Assembly: GCF_001642475.1 (NCBI RefSeq)
Contig: NW_019173943.1
Location: 372,001-436,000 of the forward strand
DNA from: Fonsecaea monophora
Taxonomy: Eukaryota; Ascomycota; Eurotiomycetes; Chaetothyriales; Herpotrichiellaceae
DNA: 64,000 nt
Direction of reading: 5' to 3'
Part shown: positions 51,950-63,070 of the stretch, piece by piece
How the letters are laid out: each line of letters opens with the position of its first letter
Numbering within the stretch: position 1 is the stretch's first letter
Translations under genes and position numbers: made by a program
The notes under the pieces: generated by a model
The model's database searches: none
What the model was told of the DNA's origin: nothing
What the model saw: only the letters and a program-made list of their open reading frames with translations

Positions 51950-54900
51950 TTAGGAGATATTGGCCGGATGTAGCGAGCTCATGACATCTCGCGACTCTGT
52001 GTCGGAGGGAATGATACCATAGTTGTCCATATCGGGAGCAATGCTACCCTCGATTCGTCGTCTGGCTTCCTGTCTTTCCTCATTTGTGATGCTGCTCTCA
52101 TCCTTCTTCATATCCGGCTTGTACGGCTCAACATTCGGTGAGTGTCCGATGGACATACCGGCACGGAGCTGCGCAGTCAACAGTTAGTACCACATATGTA
52201 GATTGGAAGCCGAATCGAAGAACATACCAATGTCTCCAAAGCTCCAAGGCTGTTGTCGACGAGATCTCTGTCGTATACCATTTTTCCCGGTTCAAAGAAA
52301 AGGAGAATTGTGCTGCCGCCAAATTTGAAGTATCCAAGCTCTTCAGCTCGCTTGACTCGTTCTCCCGGCTTTCGAGTGATGACCGTTGACCCAACCATCA
52401 TTGCTCCAATACAGACGTACATGACTCTGCCATGCGCAACAGAGTCAATAGGCACTAAAACTCTAACGTTCTCGCCATAGACGTCTAACGCCGATCTGAT
52501 GGCCATGGGATTGACCGTATAGTATTCACCCTCGATGGCTTTTGGAGTTCCCAAAACACCGTCAACCGGGATATGGAAGCGATGATAATCTTGAGGAGCA
52601 AGTCTGAAGATGCCCATACTTCCGCCTTTGTATCGTTTCGCTTCTAATGGATACGCCTCGCCAAATAGTTTCTCAAGTGAGTAATCTCGGCCTTTGACCC
52701 AGATTCGTGTCGCGTCATCAATCGTGTTGAACACAACGGAGCGACAGTCTGCTGGGGAGACGATGATTTCAGGTCGATCCGGCGCACTGCATGGCCGAGC
52801 GTTGGGTTTCAATGCTCGATAGAAGAACTCATTGAAATTCTTGAACTCAGAAGTGGGCAGTAGCACTTCAGACATGTCGAGTTGGTGGAAGGCAATAAAT
52901 CCAGGAATTTGGGCGACCGAGGCCGGATCGTCAAACTTCTTTCCCTGTTTGATTGATAACGATCGGAGCATCTTTTTGATTCGTTTCTTCTCCATCTCGC
53001 CAGCGCCCAAACCTTTATAGAGCAAGCGGATGCCAATGCGGACGTACACAGACATTCGTTCTTCGTTGATCTGCCCTGTAATCCGGTCCTGAACAAGAAT
53101 ATTTGCGCTGTTAGCGCCTAACTTGTAACCCCCGTAGCTGATCTTGGTGATGACTTTGGAGTACCACTTTCGCTGGGCTTGGCTTTGGGTGACAAAACCA
53201 CCCATCACCAAGTTATTGACCTGCCTCCAGTCCGAGCTGGCACAAGTGGCAATGTGCGTGATGATGTCGGCTTCGGTGCGCTTGTTCAACTTCGGCTGGT
53301 GGCATATTGGACACTCCCGGATCTCGATGACATGCTCTTCATCACCCTCGTCCGCAAGGTCATTGCCCAGAAGTTTCCCCTCTTCACCCGCCGCCCCTGT
53401 TGGTTCTTGTGTGATGCTGGGTACTTCATCGTTATTGCCAATCTTGGCAGGAATGATGTCTTTTGCTGTCGAAAATATTTCGGCGGTCTTAATTCTCTCG
53501 AGCTGCGACTTCTTTTCACTGCTCTTCTGTAGCTGTTCCTCCAGACACATGACGGCCTGGTCAAAGGTCAAGTCCACTTCCCCAACATCTTCATTCTCGG
53601 CGGCGAACCGTTTGAAGAAGCCGTCAATAGTTGATTCTTTAAGAGTCGATCCCAGCGTGTCAAGCATCGTGGTAAACTCGATCTTACTGATTCGCTTACT
53701 GTCGTCCGCATCATACTGCTTCAACATCGCCCTCCAGAACTGTTGCCGCAGCGCCTTATAAGACAGATATCTTCCTCGGATGTGAAGCTCAGGACTGTGT
53801 TTGTCTTCCCATCGTTCCTTGTTTTTGAGCTCCAATGGGATGACATATGGGATCATGGTCGGGTCTTCAGCGGGCTGGGCTAGCGGCGTTTCAGTTCCGC
53901 CAGGCAATTTCAGATTATTTCCGTTGTTTTCAGAAGGCACACTGGTAGGCGGCGAGACCCGAGCGGTATCGTCACTACTGCCGCTGTTATTTGTGCTGGA
54001 CAGCGAAATTTGGGAGTCGTCCTTTTTCAACCCAGGCCTCGCCATTTTGGTTAGACTATTGGCCGATGTGGTTCGTGACAAGGGAATACGAAATCTGCCC
54101 TTTTGCTGCATTGCCGGCGAATACTCCGGTGGCTCGGGAAGATCATAAAGGCCAGTGTCTGGATCCTCCTGAGGGGCAGCCTGGATCATTTTCTGGAGAG
54201 GGAATGAGGTCGAAGCCACAAAGTCGTTGCCTGACAAGCTGTCTCGATCGATCACAGAGAATGTAAAGGAGTAGCCAACCTCATGGCGTTTGATCTGGAA
54301 CACCATCTTCTCATTATATACCGGGTTCAGATTGTGCCGAACCACCTTTGTCCGTAAGACCTTGCGACCCAATGCAGTAACAACGAAGGGGTCCATATCG
54401 AAAGAGGTCCGCGTCATGTTTCTTTCAGGTGGTAAATCGTTGATCTTGACAATCTCCAAGAAAATAATGCCATTGACATCATTGTCTTCCGAAAGGAAGT
54501 TGTAAGCTCTTGCTGCAATCGATCGGCGACGAAGACGTGCGAGTCTTCTCTTCTTTGCTTTCTTGTCAGCAGTTTCTGGTTTCTGTGTAGACTCGGTCTC
54601 TGTAACAGATTCCTCCTGATCCTCGTCAAGATCGTCAAAATCTTCGTCTCCTGCAAGGTCATCAAGATTGGAGGAGACACGGGATAGTTCGTCGTCCTCC
54701 TCTTCTGCTCCCAAATAGGCTTGGAACTTTTTCCGGATCTCGTCTGGGCTTGCGGATGGATTCGCGGAATCGACAAGAGAGAACTGCATGTACACTTCTC
54801 CCGAGACGTTACTCTGTTTCTTCCCTGAAGGTCTCCGCGAGTTCAACCTGTACCACTTTGGCTGGGTCTGTATCTGTCCATTTGGGAAGATATCTTCGAT

Positions 54901-55427
54901 TGGGATGTCAAACTCGCCCATATAGTCTTTGCCAAAGCGGTCTTTGTCCCAGCACATGCATTCAAGTAGGGGAACGCCGGTTAAAGGCATATCGAAGCAA
55001 ATCTTCCATTCAGGATTGAGAGTTTTTGCAATGGAGGGTGTGGACTGTTTCGCACTGCCGAGGGTGACCACAAGATACTACGACTGTCAAAGGATATTCT
55101 GGCTTGTAGGGAAGAGGGTAGTAACGTACGGGATCGGAGGTGCCAGACCGGTCTTTTGGTGCTAGGTTTCTGGCCTGAGGAAGGGTGAGCGACAGCCAAT
55201 ATCGGTTCTGGCACGAGGGCAGATACCTTTATAACATATACTTTGAGGATGAGCGGTTTTTGATCGACCAGGGCAACAGTGCTGTTGTTGTTGCTCGGAA
55301 GTCCTGGAGGACTGGGCCGTCTGCTTCCACCTCCATTGGGCGCAGAGCCACTGGCACTTTGATCTTTGTCTTTGTGTTTCGATCCTCCCAGATGGCTAAG
55401 GCCTCTAGGGAGTGATATGTGTACCAT
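51950..55427 (-). CDS. psd2: Phosphatidylserine decarboxylase, C2-domain (Psd2) type, 4 exons
   Basis: Exons 55427-55227, 55174-55130, 55077-52228 and 52168-51950 (introns 52, 52 and 59 bp) give 1104 residues. The first exons build a C2 domain (LILKVYVIK | ARNLAPKDRSGTSDP | YLVVTLGS). A second C2 follows (GIIFLEIVKINDLPPERN), then an EF-hand (DADDSKRISKIEF), a CPICHQ Cys motif, and the decarboxylase domain with PVDGVLG and the GGST self-cleavage site (FKFGGSTILLF), where the Ser becomes the pyruvoyl group. It makes phosphatidylethanolamine from phosphatidylserine in Golgi/endosome membranes. The last splice restores TLLRAGMSIG after the cleavage site, and the C-terminal tail is acidic. Confidence 0.94.
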
Positions 55428-56853
55428 GTTGATTGTACTGAAGGGCGCAGAAATCGTGGGAAAGTCTCGATGATACCGAACCTGTTATGGCCATACACAG
55501 GAGTTGTGCTATCAAGCGGAGGGACTGAGGCTGAAACAGGTCGATGGAAGCTGAAAGAGAAGGATTGAGGGGGTTTGGGGCGGCCTCAAGTTGGAGGAAT
55601 TAAACGAGGGGTGGATGAAGACAGCAGCGGGCAGATAGAGGCCTGCTAAGACCAAGAAATCGATGTGCGAGCTGTCAGGAAACTGACGAGGTGAAACCAG
55701 GTTTGGATAGTTGACAAAGGTGACTTGTGTCTGGCGCAGGTTGTGTCGGTCTGATCAAGTTGGTGGCATGCGCCAGCTGCGGTCTTGGTTATGATGCCAT
55801 AAGTTTTTCTCACAGCGTAAGGTGCGAGGGGCAGCCCTTCCAACGCTATCTCTGGGCCTTGGGGCGCAGGGAAACTCAGGGTCCTTTCTGCAACTCGCAC
55901 ATACGTATGCAATTCACTTATTAGCCTTTTCACCACTACGTCGACAAATAGCCAAGTTGGCGATCTCTCCCCTCTCCCCCCCAAACTGAAACTTCTCGAC
56001 TACTCATGGCTAAGAGAGCTTGATCCGTTGAACCTGTCGTTCACGAGGCAAAGCCGATGATGGCCATTTCGTGGACTTCCAATCGTCAGCCTCGCTTGCT
56101 CCTCCGTGCCAGAGCCTGCCAGGCACCAGATCCTTCCCGATCCCTCGATCATCCAACCCGTTAGGCGTGCGAAGCTGGAACTTCTCGACCAGTCAGTCAC
56201 AAAAGCGTCACGTTGGTCCCTGGTTCGCAGCCGTTACAGCAACCAGAGTCAAGCCGGCTGACCATATAACTGGGACTTGGCCTGTACATATCATGCCGGA
56301 GGTCACGGAAGCCGATGTTACCAGTTATCTGACGTGGAGCAAATATCCACCCACCTTCGGTCCAGCAATTACTTAGAGTAACTTCGAGCGGTGTCCAAGG
56401 GTCTCTGACATGCCTCCATAACTGATACCACGAAGGTGTCGCTAAACAAGCCACATCCCAGCGACAAGATATTTGGATGCCAAGGTACTTGATACACAAA
56501 AAGAGAGAAAATTATAGTAGAAGCGTGGATGCTGCTCGAGAAAACCCACAGAGTAGCGGTCAAGACTGGCGAAGCTATCGGAAACGGAACAAGGTGTCAA
56601 CAATATTTCTATGAGAAGGAAGACCATGTATGCCCAGAAATCGGAGAGCCGAATCACAGAATCCAGCACAAAGTTATTCCCACGCACAAACGCTGGCGCC
56701 CAGTCCATAATCGTCAGGACTCGGGGACAACTAACTGTGGGTTAAGTTGACCTTTCTTCGAGCCGATATACGAATATGCGCCAATCTCTACCGACAATCG
56801 ATAATCGAGCGCCCCAGCTGGGTCACAGGCTCGACTCGTCATAAACCCTCCTT
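55428..56853. other. Intergenic, no gene seen
   Basis: 1.4 kb upstream of psd2 and downstream of the 238-aa orphan. Open frames are at most about 110 codons on either strand and show no domain, intron signals or conserved-looking segments. Confidence 0.5.
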
Positions 56854-57570
56854 TCACCATACAGTTCTTTTCTTTCTCTCACTGCCTGTGTGCTTACGTG
56901 CTTTGACTGGGGTGTTGGTCTTGCTTTTCGTAGTTGACGAAGCTGGTGCTGGGAAGAGGCTTTCCACCTCTTTCACAGCCTGTTCTAACGAGTCACAGAA
57001 CAGCTGCTTCACATGAGCGACGACCTCCTTGAACGATGATGCGGTCACTTCGCCCAAGACGGCAACGTCGACTTCGCGCTCCACGTGCCATAACTCCTCG
57101 CAGTTCAACGTCAATCCTTGTTTGAGCCGAAAGCCATTGATGTATAACTCAACCTCGGCACCCCTTAATGTTGGACCTCCATCTGTGGAGTTTGTTCTGG
57201 CGGGAGTTTCTTGCTGCGACGGTGTCGTGTCTAGCACCTTGGGTAGAACAAGTCGGTGAGTATTGTAGAGTGTTGACAGTTTGCGGCCATGGTGTGCGCA
57301 GAAGGACAGGCATGTCAAGGAGGATTGTGTGTCGGTGCTCCTCCGCAACACTAACATCACTGTATCATTTATACGGCTGTTCGCAAGTTTGTCCTTGATA
57401 TGGATTATGGTTCCAGGAGTGAGTCTCTCTTCATGGCCACTTGCCCAAGTCGTTCTCAACTCTCCGCCAGCACTGCTTGTATCAGTGCTTTCGATAAAAT
57501 CGGTCAAGTCATGGAAGTGATTTGGCCGAACTGGGCGACGGGTGGAGAACATATTGAAGGAACTTAGCAT
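56854..57570 (-). CDS. Hypothetical 238-aa protein
   Basis: One exon. The first half has a compact, beta-rich look (LTPGTIIHIKDKL, DTVMLVLRR, FCAHHGRKLSTLYNTHRLVLPKVL). This loosely recalls DUF6590-like fungal domains, where a start GTII/VF strand and a late Cys-x-H strand occur, but the resemblance is weak. The C-terminus is Lys/Ser/Thr-rich and basic (TTKSKTNTPVKARK, SERKKRTV), possibly a nuclear signal. An upstream first exon is possible, since the protein begins abruptly near the domain. Function unknown. Confidence 0.55.
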   Translation of the reverse strand: MLSSFNMFSTRRPVRPNHFHDLTDFIESTDTSSAGGELRTTWASGHEERLTPGTIIHIKDKLANSRINDTVMLVLRRSTDTQSSLTCLSFCAHHGRKLSTLYNTHRLVLPKVLDTTPSQQETPARTNSTDGGPTLRGAEVELYINGFRLKQGLTLNCEELWHVEREVDVAVLGEVTASSFKEVVAHVKQLFCDSLEQAVKEVESLFPAPASSTTKSKTNTPVKARKHTGSERKKRTVW

Positions 57571-58267
57571 GTAGTGTGATGATTCTGGATTCTATGCGAT
57601 GAAAAATGGTAGAGCACGGATGTCGCACATCGAGGGGCTGCCTACGCCTTATATAATTGTGGCAGGTTTCATTCATCAAACAGCTTCTTGCTGGGACTGG
57701 GGACTTTTGTGACATGTGGTCCTTGACAGGCCAGCGAGTTGAGTCCCTCGTCCTCACTCAGCCTTGCAGTCCTTTTCGCGACAGGAAAGGCATCCACTAT
57801 TAAGCCACCACGGGTTGCGGATTGGTTGCCTTCTAGGACGGCACAGTCCATGGCAATACCGAGTACAAGCCGCCTGGACTAATAGTATCCGTCACATCCA
57901 GGCTTGAGTCATGCCCCCTACAGATAGGTCACAACGCAATGCGGGGTACATACTCTGCGCTTTGTACTCTGCGCTCTGCCGCCGATGGCTCTACAAGGCA
58001 CAAGGTAAGCGGAGTGATTGTCTTGTCACTTTATACTTTTGCTCTCAAAAGCCCCCTTGCAAAAGTGTCATACATATCATAGAGTAACACGGGCCAAGCT
58101 TCTGGGACTTTTGAGTCTCGGACACGGGACTGAAGGACTTGCACACGTGCCGGATGAGTGTTGATCGCTCTTCTTCTGTCGCGAAATATGAGTCCCAATA
58201 GAACCCGGGACTTGGGATCGATACACCTGTGCTGGACAGATCCCTGGAGGACGCGATTTCTTCAATC
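57571..58267. other. Intergenic, no gene seen
   Basis: Promoter of the 238-aa orphan and 3' flank of the glycosylase. A short near-repeat (ACTCTGCGCTTTGTACTCTG) sits at 57952-57971. Nothing coding is supported. Confidence 0.5.
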
Positions 58268-59674
58268 TCAGCTCTCGCCACTTGGGTTAACAGGCAAGCA
58301 TTCTCCCGCAGTGCGTTCTACTTGTCTCTTCTCTTTCAGGACATCGACATTTTCATCCTGGACGCTCTTGATAACCAGATGAGCAGAGTCCCTCTCTTCT
58401 ACCACGATCCCGCCTCCTTTTGCCATCGACAAAAGTTCAGGACTTGCCTTTGTTCGCTTGCCGGTCTCTTTATTCCAAACCCAGCCTTCCTTCAACCACA
58501 TCCACGTGAGATATGCGCGCAGTTCCTTATCCAATGGAACCACCCTCTTCCACTCTGGTTCGAATGTTCCTGGGTCATCCGCTCCCTCACCATTCCAACT
58601 CTTGGCAACACCTCTCAGCCGATCCCGGCAAAACATGCGCCAACTGTCATGAGAGTATGGTCCGAGTCCAGGCAGATGAGAAATCTCCCATGCCACGCGC
58701 TGATCTTCGTCGTCGACAACTTCATCTTGCTTGACATCTCGTCCGTCACCCTTCAACGGATAATTGTGCTTTCTATACCGCTTTCCGCGTGAAGGTGGGC
58801 TTTCGAGCCAGACCTTTGCCATGGCTACACATTTTCTCGCTCGTTGGTTCTGGAAACCTAGCTCATAGATGATCGAGGTAATGTCGCTAACTTCGGCGTT
58901 GGCAAGGTCGGTCGGTGTAGGGTATTGTGACATGAGTTGATAGAAGACGGGCATTGCACGCTCCCCAGGCGTTTTATTCAAGAAGATGGTGGCGATAAGA
59001 AGACGAAATGGATCATGAGCCAATCTTTCTTGCATCAAGCCGAATTTGTCGTGGGAAAGAGGCGGGAACGGTAGTGTCGCTAGGAATGTAGGTCGATGTT
59101 TGTTCGCCTGCGGGAAGTAGGGCGACGTTGTTGACCTCCGGGACTTGTTGGCGTTGGTCTTGGTCTTCAGCTGTCTGGCTCCAGGACCGGCCAAAGAGGA
59201 CTTAGGCTCTGGAGAGAATGGGTCCGGTCCAATATCATCGGGTACGTCTGTGAGACTTGAGTCCGAGGAGAGCTCATCCACGTTGAGTCCATAATATACT
59301 CGGCTTTTGGCAGGTGTTTTTGGTGGCGTGGCAATGATTGAAACATCCTCAGAGTCTGCACTTAATGCACTGTCGAAGCCCTTCTTCGTGATCTTGTCTG
59401 TCTCCATGGAATTGTCCTCCCGCTGCTCATCTTTGCGGGGCTCCTTCACGAAGTGCCTGGAGACATAGGTGACCCTGCGACGTGCACCAGCGCCTCTACG
59501 CCTCTGGGCTGTTTTTGCTGTTAGCCCGACTGGCGTCTTTTCTCGTTCGAGTTTATCGTTAGCAATTATGCCTAGGTTATCGGTACGGATGACTGGTAAC
59601 TCGGCGTCTGAGAGCGGATAAAGAGGTGGCGACGCCAATGTCGTACCAGAGGAGATTAGCGCTGCTGCGGTCAT
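58268..59674 (-). CDS. MBD4-like HhH-GPD DNA glycosylase
   Basis: 468 residues, one exon. A disordered N-terminal half with basic patches (RRRGAGARRRVTYVSR) is followed by the glycosylase domain. HDPFRLLIATIFLNKTPGER (about 219-238) and LGFQNQRARKCVAMAKVWL are followed by the helix-hairpin-helix HLPGLGPYSHDSWRMF (about 332-347). Its GxGPYxxDSWR pattern carries the catalytic Asp of the MBD4 group (mammalian GIGKYGNDSYRIF). Family role: removing T or U from G mispairs that arise by deamination of 5-methylcytosine or cytosine. No methyl-CpG-binding domain is seen, as in other fungal and plant members. A charged insert of about 35 residues (SRGKRYRKHN to VVDDED) sits just before the hairpin and could be a loop. 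Nuclear location inferred. Confidence 0.88.
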   Translation of the reverse strand: MTAAALISSGTTLASPPLYPLSDAELPVIRTDNLGIIANDKLEREKTPVGLTAKTAQRRRGAGARRRVTYVSRHFVKEPRKDEQREDNSMETDKITKKGFDSALSADSEDVSIIATPPKTPAKSRVYYGLNVDELSSDSSLTDVPDDIGPDPFSPEPKSSLAGPGARQLKTKTNANKSRRSTTSPYFPQANKHRPTFLATLPFPPLSHDKFGLMQERLAHDPFRLLIATIFLNKTPGERAMPVFYQLMSQYPTPTDLANAEVSDITSIIYELGFQNQRARKCVAMAKVWLESPPSRGKRYRKHNYPLKGDGRDVKQDEVVDDEDQRVAWEISHLPGLGPYSHDSWRMFCRDRLRGVAKSWNGEGADDPGTFEPEWKRVVPLDKELRAYLTWMWLKEGWVWNKETGKRTKASPELLSMAKGGGIVVEERDSAHLVIKSVQDENVDVLKEKRQVERTAGECLPVNPSGES

Positions 59675-60374
59675 CGTTCAGGCGACGTGACGCGCAGCGC
59701 CGGATTGTCAGTGATTGGAAGAAGAGAACACAGGGTCTCGTAGGGCTTCTTCCATCTTGCGGCTCTGCTCAGGTCTTTCATACCACAGCGAGTACTGCTG
59801 GTACCCAGCAAGGACAGGCAGCAGTGTGTGTGGACCCAATAATGCATTCACATCTCTACGAATATTTACCTTCGTGGGAGTGAATTAGAGGCGTCCCCAG
59901 CCACTCGTATTGGTCACTTCTCACTGATTGCGAGTCCTTAGGCACTGTGGCACTCTATCATGTTCCCCACACTCAAGAACCAGTCTGCAGATCATCTCTC
60001 TCCAGAATGATTTTCCTCGTGGCTGTTGCTCGAGTTGAGGCCAACGAGCTGTCGAGAAACACCAGCAAGCATCGCTACTCGCCATCTGCTGGGGGAATGC
60101 CAGAGAGCCAATCATAATCGAAATGGCCGAGCGAGGCGAGACAGCTCCACTGCCCTTTGGCGCGCAATTTCGCTCTGACTGCGACGGTGGTATTTCCTGT
60201 CTTCTGCCGGTCGTTGGCGAACATGGCGCCTGAGGCAAGTTTTGTACAGCTCTGACTGAGCAGCTGGAGAAGCTCCTCTACAACGCTTTCGTGAACGACT
60301 TAGCTACCGAACTCGAACCCCGTGCGCCTTTCAATCCTCCTCTACAGAAATCGAGCCTGTGACGGATACCGAGC
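59675..60374. other. Divergent promoter, no gene seen
   Basis: Between the glycosylase (-) and the RlpA-like gene (+). No supported open frame longer than about 105 codons. Confidence 0.5.
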
Positions 60375-60986
60375 ATGGGTGAAGCAGCAGCAGAGATACA
60401 AGTAGGGGAGGTGGAAAAAATTACAACACCTACGATTCGGCGTAAACCTGTGCCCACATCGCTGCCACCCCGAGTTCCTAATAAAACCGAAAGTCTCCTG
60501 AACCGATGGAAGAACCTGTCGCGCAGAGTTCGCATTTTTGTCCTAGTCGCTGTCCTTGCCATCATTGCGCTTATCATTGGACTTGCAGCAGGTCTCTCGA
60601 CGCGCAAGCACAAGCAGAACCTGCCATTACCTTTGGGAAATGGTGGTCCATACACTGGCGATCTAACCTACTATGAGCCGGGTCTGGGAGCATGCGGACT
60701 TACGTCCGATGACAATGACAAGATTGTGGCCATCTCACACATTGTTTTTGATGCAGTCAGTGTTGGCAGCAACCCAAATGCAAACCCATTGTGTGGCAAG
60801 AAGATCAGGGCGCGCAAGGACAACAAGAGTGTTGATCTGACGGTGGTAGACAGGTGCACGGGCTGTCAGCCAATGGACATCGATGTCACCATCAACACTT
60901 TTGCTGATCTGGCCGACGTCGACCTTGGTAGAGTATTGGTGGAATGGAATTGGTTGGAAAATGTTCCTGCTGGAGCCCAATCCTGA
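60375..60986 (+). CDS. Membrane-anchored RlpA-like double-psi beta-barrel protein
   Basis: 203 residues, one exon. A cytosolic N-terminus ends in basic residues, followed by a membrane helix (IFVLVAVLAIIALIIGLAAG, about 54-73), then a short linker and an expansin/RlpA-type double-psi beta-barrel. The barrel carries GDLTYYEPGLGACG, DNDKIVAISH, NPLCGKKI, VDRCTGCQPMDIDVT and a final VEWNWLE. The active-site-like Asp and the Cys pairs of the family are present. Most fungal members are secreted with a cleavable signal peptide; here the helix is internal, implying a type II membrane anchor with the barrel outside. Wall binding or remodelling is a family-based guess, and no enzymatic activity is established. 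Confidence 0.85.
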   Translation: MGEAAAEIQVGEVEKITTPTIRRKPVPTSLPPRVPNKTESLLNRWKNLSRRVRIFVLVAVLAIIALIIGLAAGLSTRKHKQNLPLPLGNGGPYTGDLTYYEPGLGACGLTSDDNDKIVAISHIVFDAVSVGSNPNANPLCGKKIRARKDNKSVDLTVVDRCTGCQPMDIDVTINTFADLADVDLGRVLVEWNWLENVPAGAQS

Positions 60987-61313
60987 AGCATACTGTGGTT
61001 ATAGCAGGTGATGGCATGCGAGTCGGCAGATCAGCTTTAGCGGATACACCGCTAGCGCAGCATTACGGAGAGACAGCATCCTCCCAGCACGAGAATACTC
61101 AGCCTTGCCTAGACGAGGAAGACGACGCAGTTTCGTTACTGCCGAGCATACAAAGGACCAACAATATCGAAGGAGATCGACGCTCGCAATCGGACATGAG
61201 CGTTGCTCGATTGAATATTCATTATGTACTCGGTACTTTGACTCCACGACTCTCGGGACAGACACTTCGCTCAGACTTCAAGAGAATACCTCGAAGCGCG
61301 AAATTCATAAAAG
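60987..61313. other. Intergenic, no gene seen
   Basis: 327 bp between the RlpA-like gene and the amidase start. It serves as 3' UTR and promoter only. Confidence 0.5.
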
Positions 61314-63070
61314 ATGTCTATTGTGGCATTAGCAGACGGGCAGCAGTATGTCTAGTGCTCATCACCCCGAAAGGATATTTCTAACGGTGTTCAAGGTCCA
61401 GCGTTACGCTCGATGTTCTCCACGATGTCGCAGCGCGCAATAACATCCGAATTGCGTCCAAGGCAGACGAAGAAGCATACCTTCTTGTCCTTCAATCTGC
61501 TGACATGACGGCTGCAAATGTCGACAGCCTGCCAGACTACATCGATCCTCGGCTCGAGCCTGTTCCTACGACCGGTGGACGAGAGTATTGGAAATCCAAG
61601 AATAATAGTCACAATGCATGGAGTCACCAAGCGCATATTGTCGCAGAAAAACCGCTGTCGGACGTCCTCAAAGGTCGCAAAGTCATTATGAAAGATAACA
61701 TGTCTGTTTATGGTCTACCACATACTTGTGGAACTTTCCCTCAACTTGTATCCAAGGATGGGAAATATCCCATCGCTAAGATCGACGCAACAATAACAAA
61801 GAGATTGCTGGAGGCTGGGGCCACTATAGCAGGCACATCAACGTGTGAAAACTATTCTCTGACGCCGATGTCATACACTTCAGCGAATGGGCCGGTCCAT
61901 AACCCTTGGCTCCACGACCATAATACCGGCGGGAGTACAAGCGGAGGGGCATGTCTCCTCGCGCTGGGGAACGCTCGGGCAGCTGGAGTCCCCGGTCTAG
62001 AGGAAGCTGGGGAAGATATTGATATGGCGATGGGTGGCGATCAAGCAGGGAGCATCCGCCTTCCGTCTGCGTACTGCGGCGTCTATGGTCTCAAGCCTAC
62101 GCATGGCCTTGTCCCGTATACTGGTATCGCTGGACTCCATCCAATGATCGACTATACAGGCCCGATGGCGAGAAAATTGGAGGATATAGCCATCCTACTT
62201 ACGGTGGTTGCCGGCTATGATGGGCTTGATACACGCATGACGCCTGAATCGCCACTCCGGCAGCATGTTGCTGATTACGCAAAGCAACTCGCTTCTGAAG
62301 AGCACCCGGGCAAAGGCCTCAAAGTCGGCATCATCATGGAGTCACTCAGTGCTCCAGGCACACAGTCAAAAGTCGCAGAGATCGTGCGTTCCGCCGCATT
62401 GGAACACTTCAAAGCGAGCGGGGCGACAGTTTCCGAAGTTTCAGTCCCGATGCATCTGCTCGGTCCCGCCATCTGGACCGCAGCAACCAGAGCGCACCTC
62501 GCTGGACTGGCCATTGGTGGCCGCATACCTGATGTACTCAGCCATAATATTCCGCATCTGTCCCTGAGATGGCCCCCAGACCAAGAAATGTACGATCTAT
62601 TGACCGTGGCCAACCCTGCAGTCATAAATATCATCTTCTGCGAGACGTTTCTGAAAGAAAAATTTGGTCCAGAAGTCCAGGCGAAGGCACATCGCCATGT
62701 CTTGCAATTAAGAGCAGCTTACGACAAGGCGCTGGAAGAATTTGATGTCCTTATCACCCCTACGACGCCAGCGGTTGCTCCTCCACATCCTGATTTGCGC
62801 CCAGAGGCTGAAGGTGGCAGCAGCGTCATGGACAAGATCAAACTAGCAGTTGGATCAACCAACCACACATGTCCGTTCAATGTCACAGGCCATCCTGCAT
62901 TGAACGTGCCTTGTGGTTGGGCTCCTGCGCGGAACGGGAGCGGGATGCTCCCTGTTGGTATGCAGGTGATTGGCAAGAGATGGGATGATATTGGAGTCTT
63001 GAAAGCCGCCAAAGCATTCGAGCTGGGAGGCGGGGGCTTGGGCGCATGGCCTGGTCAAACGAAAGGGTGA
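61314..63070 (+). CDS. Amidase-signature hydrolase, 2 exons
   Basis: A tiny first exon (61314-61345, encoding MSIVALADGQ plus two bases) joins exon 2 (61396-63070) across a 50-bp intron with a TTCTAAC branch site. The product is 568 residues. The amidase-signature triad is clear: the Lys in KVIMKDNMSV, the first Ser in GGSTSGG, and the nucleophilic Ser in GGDQAGSIRLPS. PTHGLVPYTG and the final GWAPARNGSGMLPVGMQVIG are also typical. Amide substrate is unknown; the family includes acetamidase-like and indoleacetamide/fatty-amide hydrolases. The short exon was found because a stop at 61382 closes the frame with no ATG above it, while the splice gives a plausible N-terminus. Confidence 0.88.

Noticed and set aside
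60375..60986. Bacterial origin of the RlpA-like gene
   Set aside because: Double-psi barrel proteins of this type are widespread in fungi, and base composition matches its neighbours.
61505..63070. Amidase starting at the ATG at 61505 as a single-exon gene
   Set aside because: In-frame sequence upstream to 61396 is protein-like, and a 50-bp intron with good splice sites joins it to an ATG at 61314.
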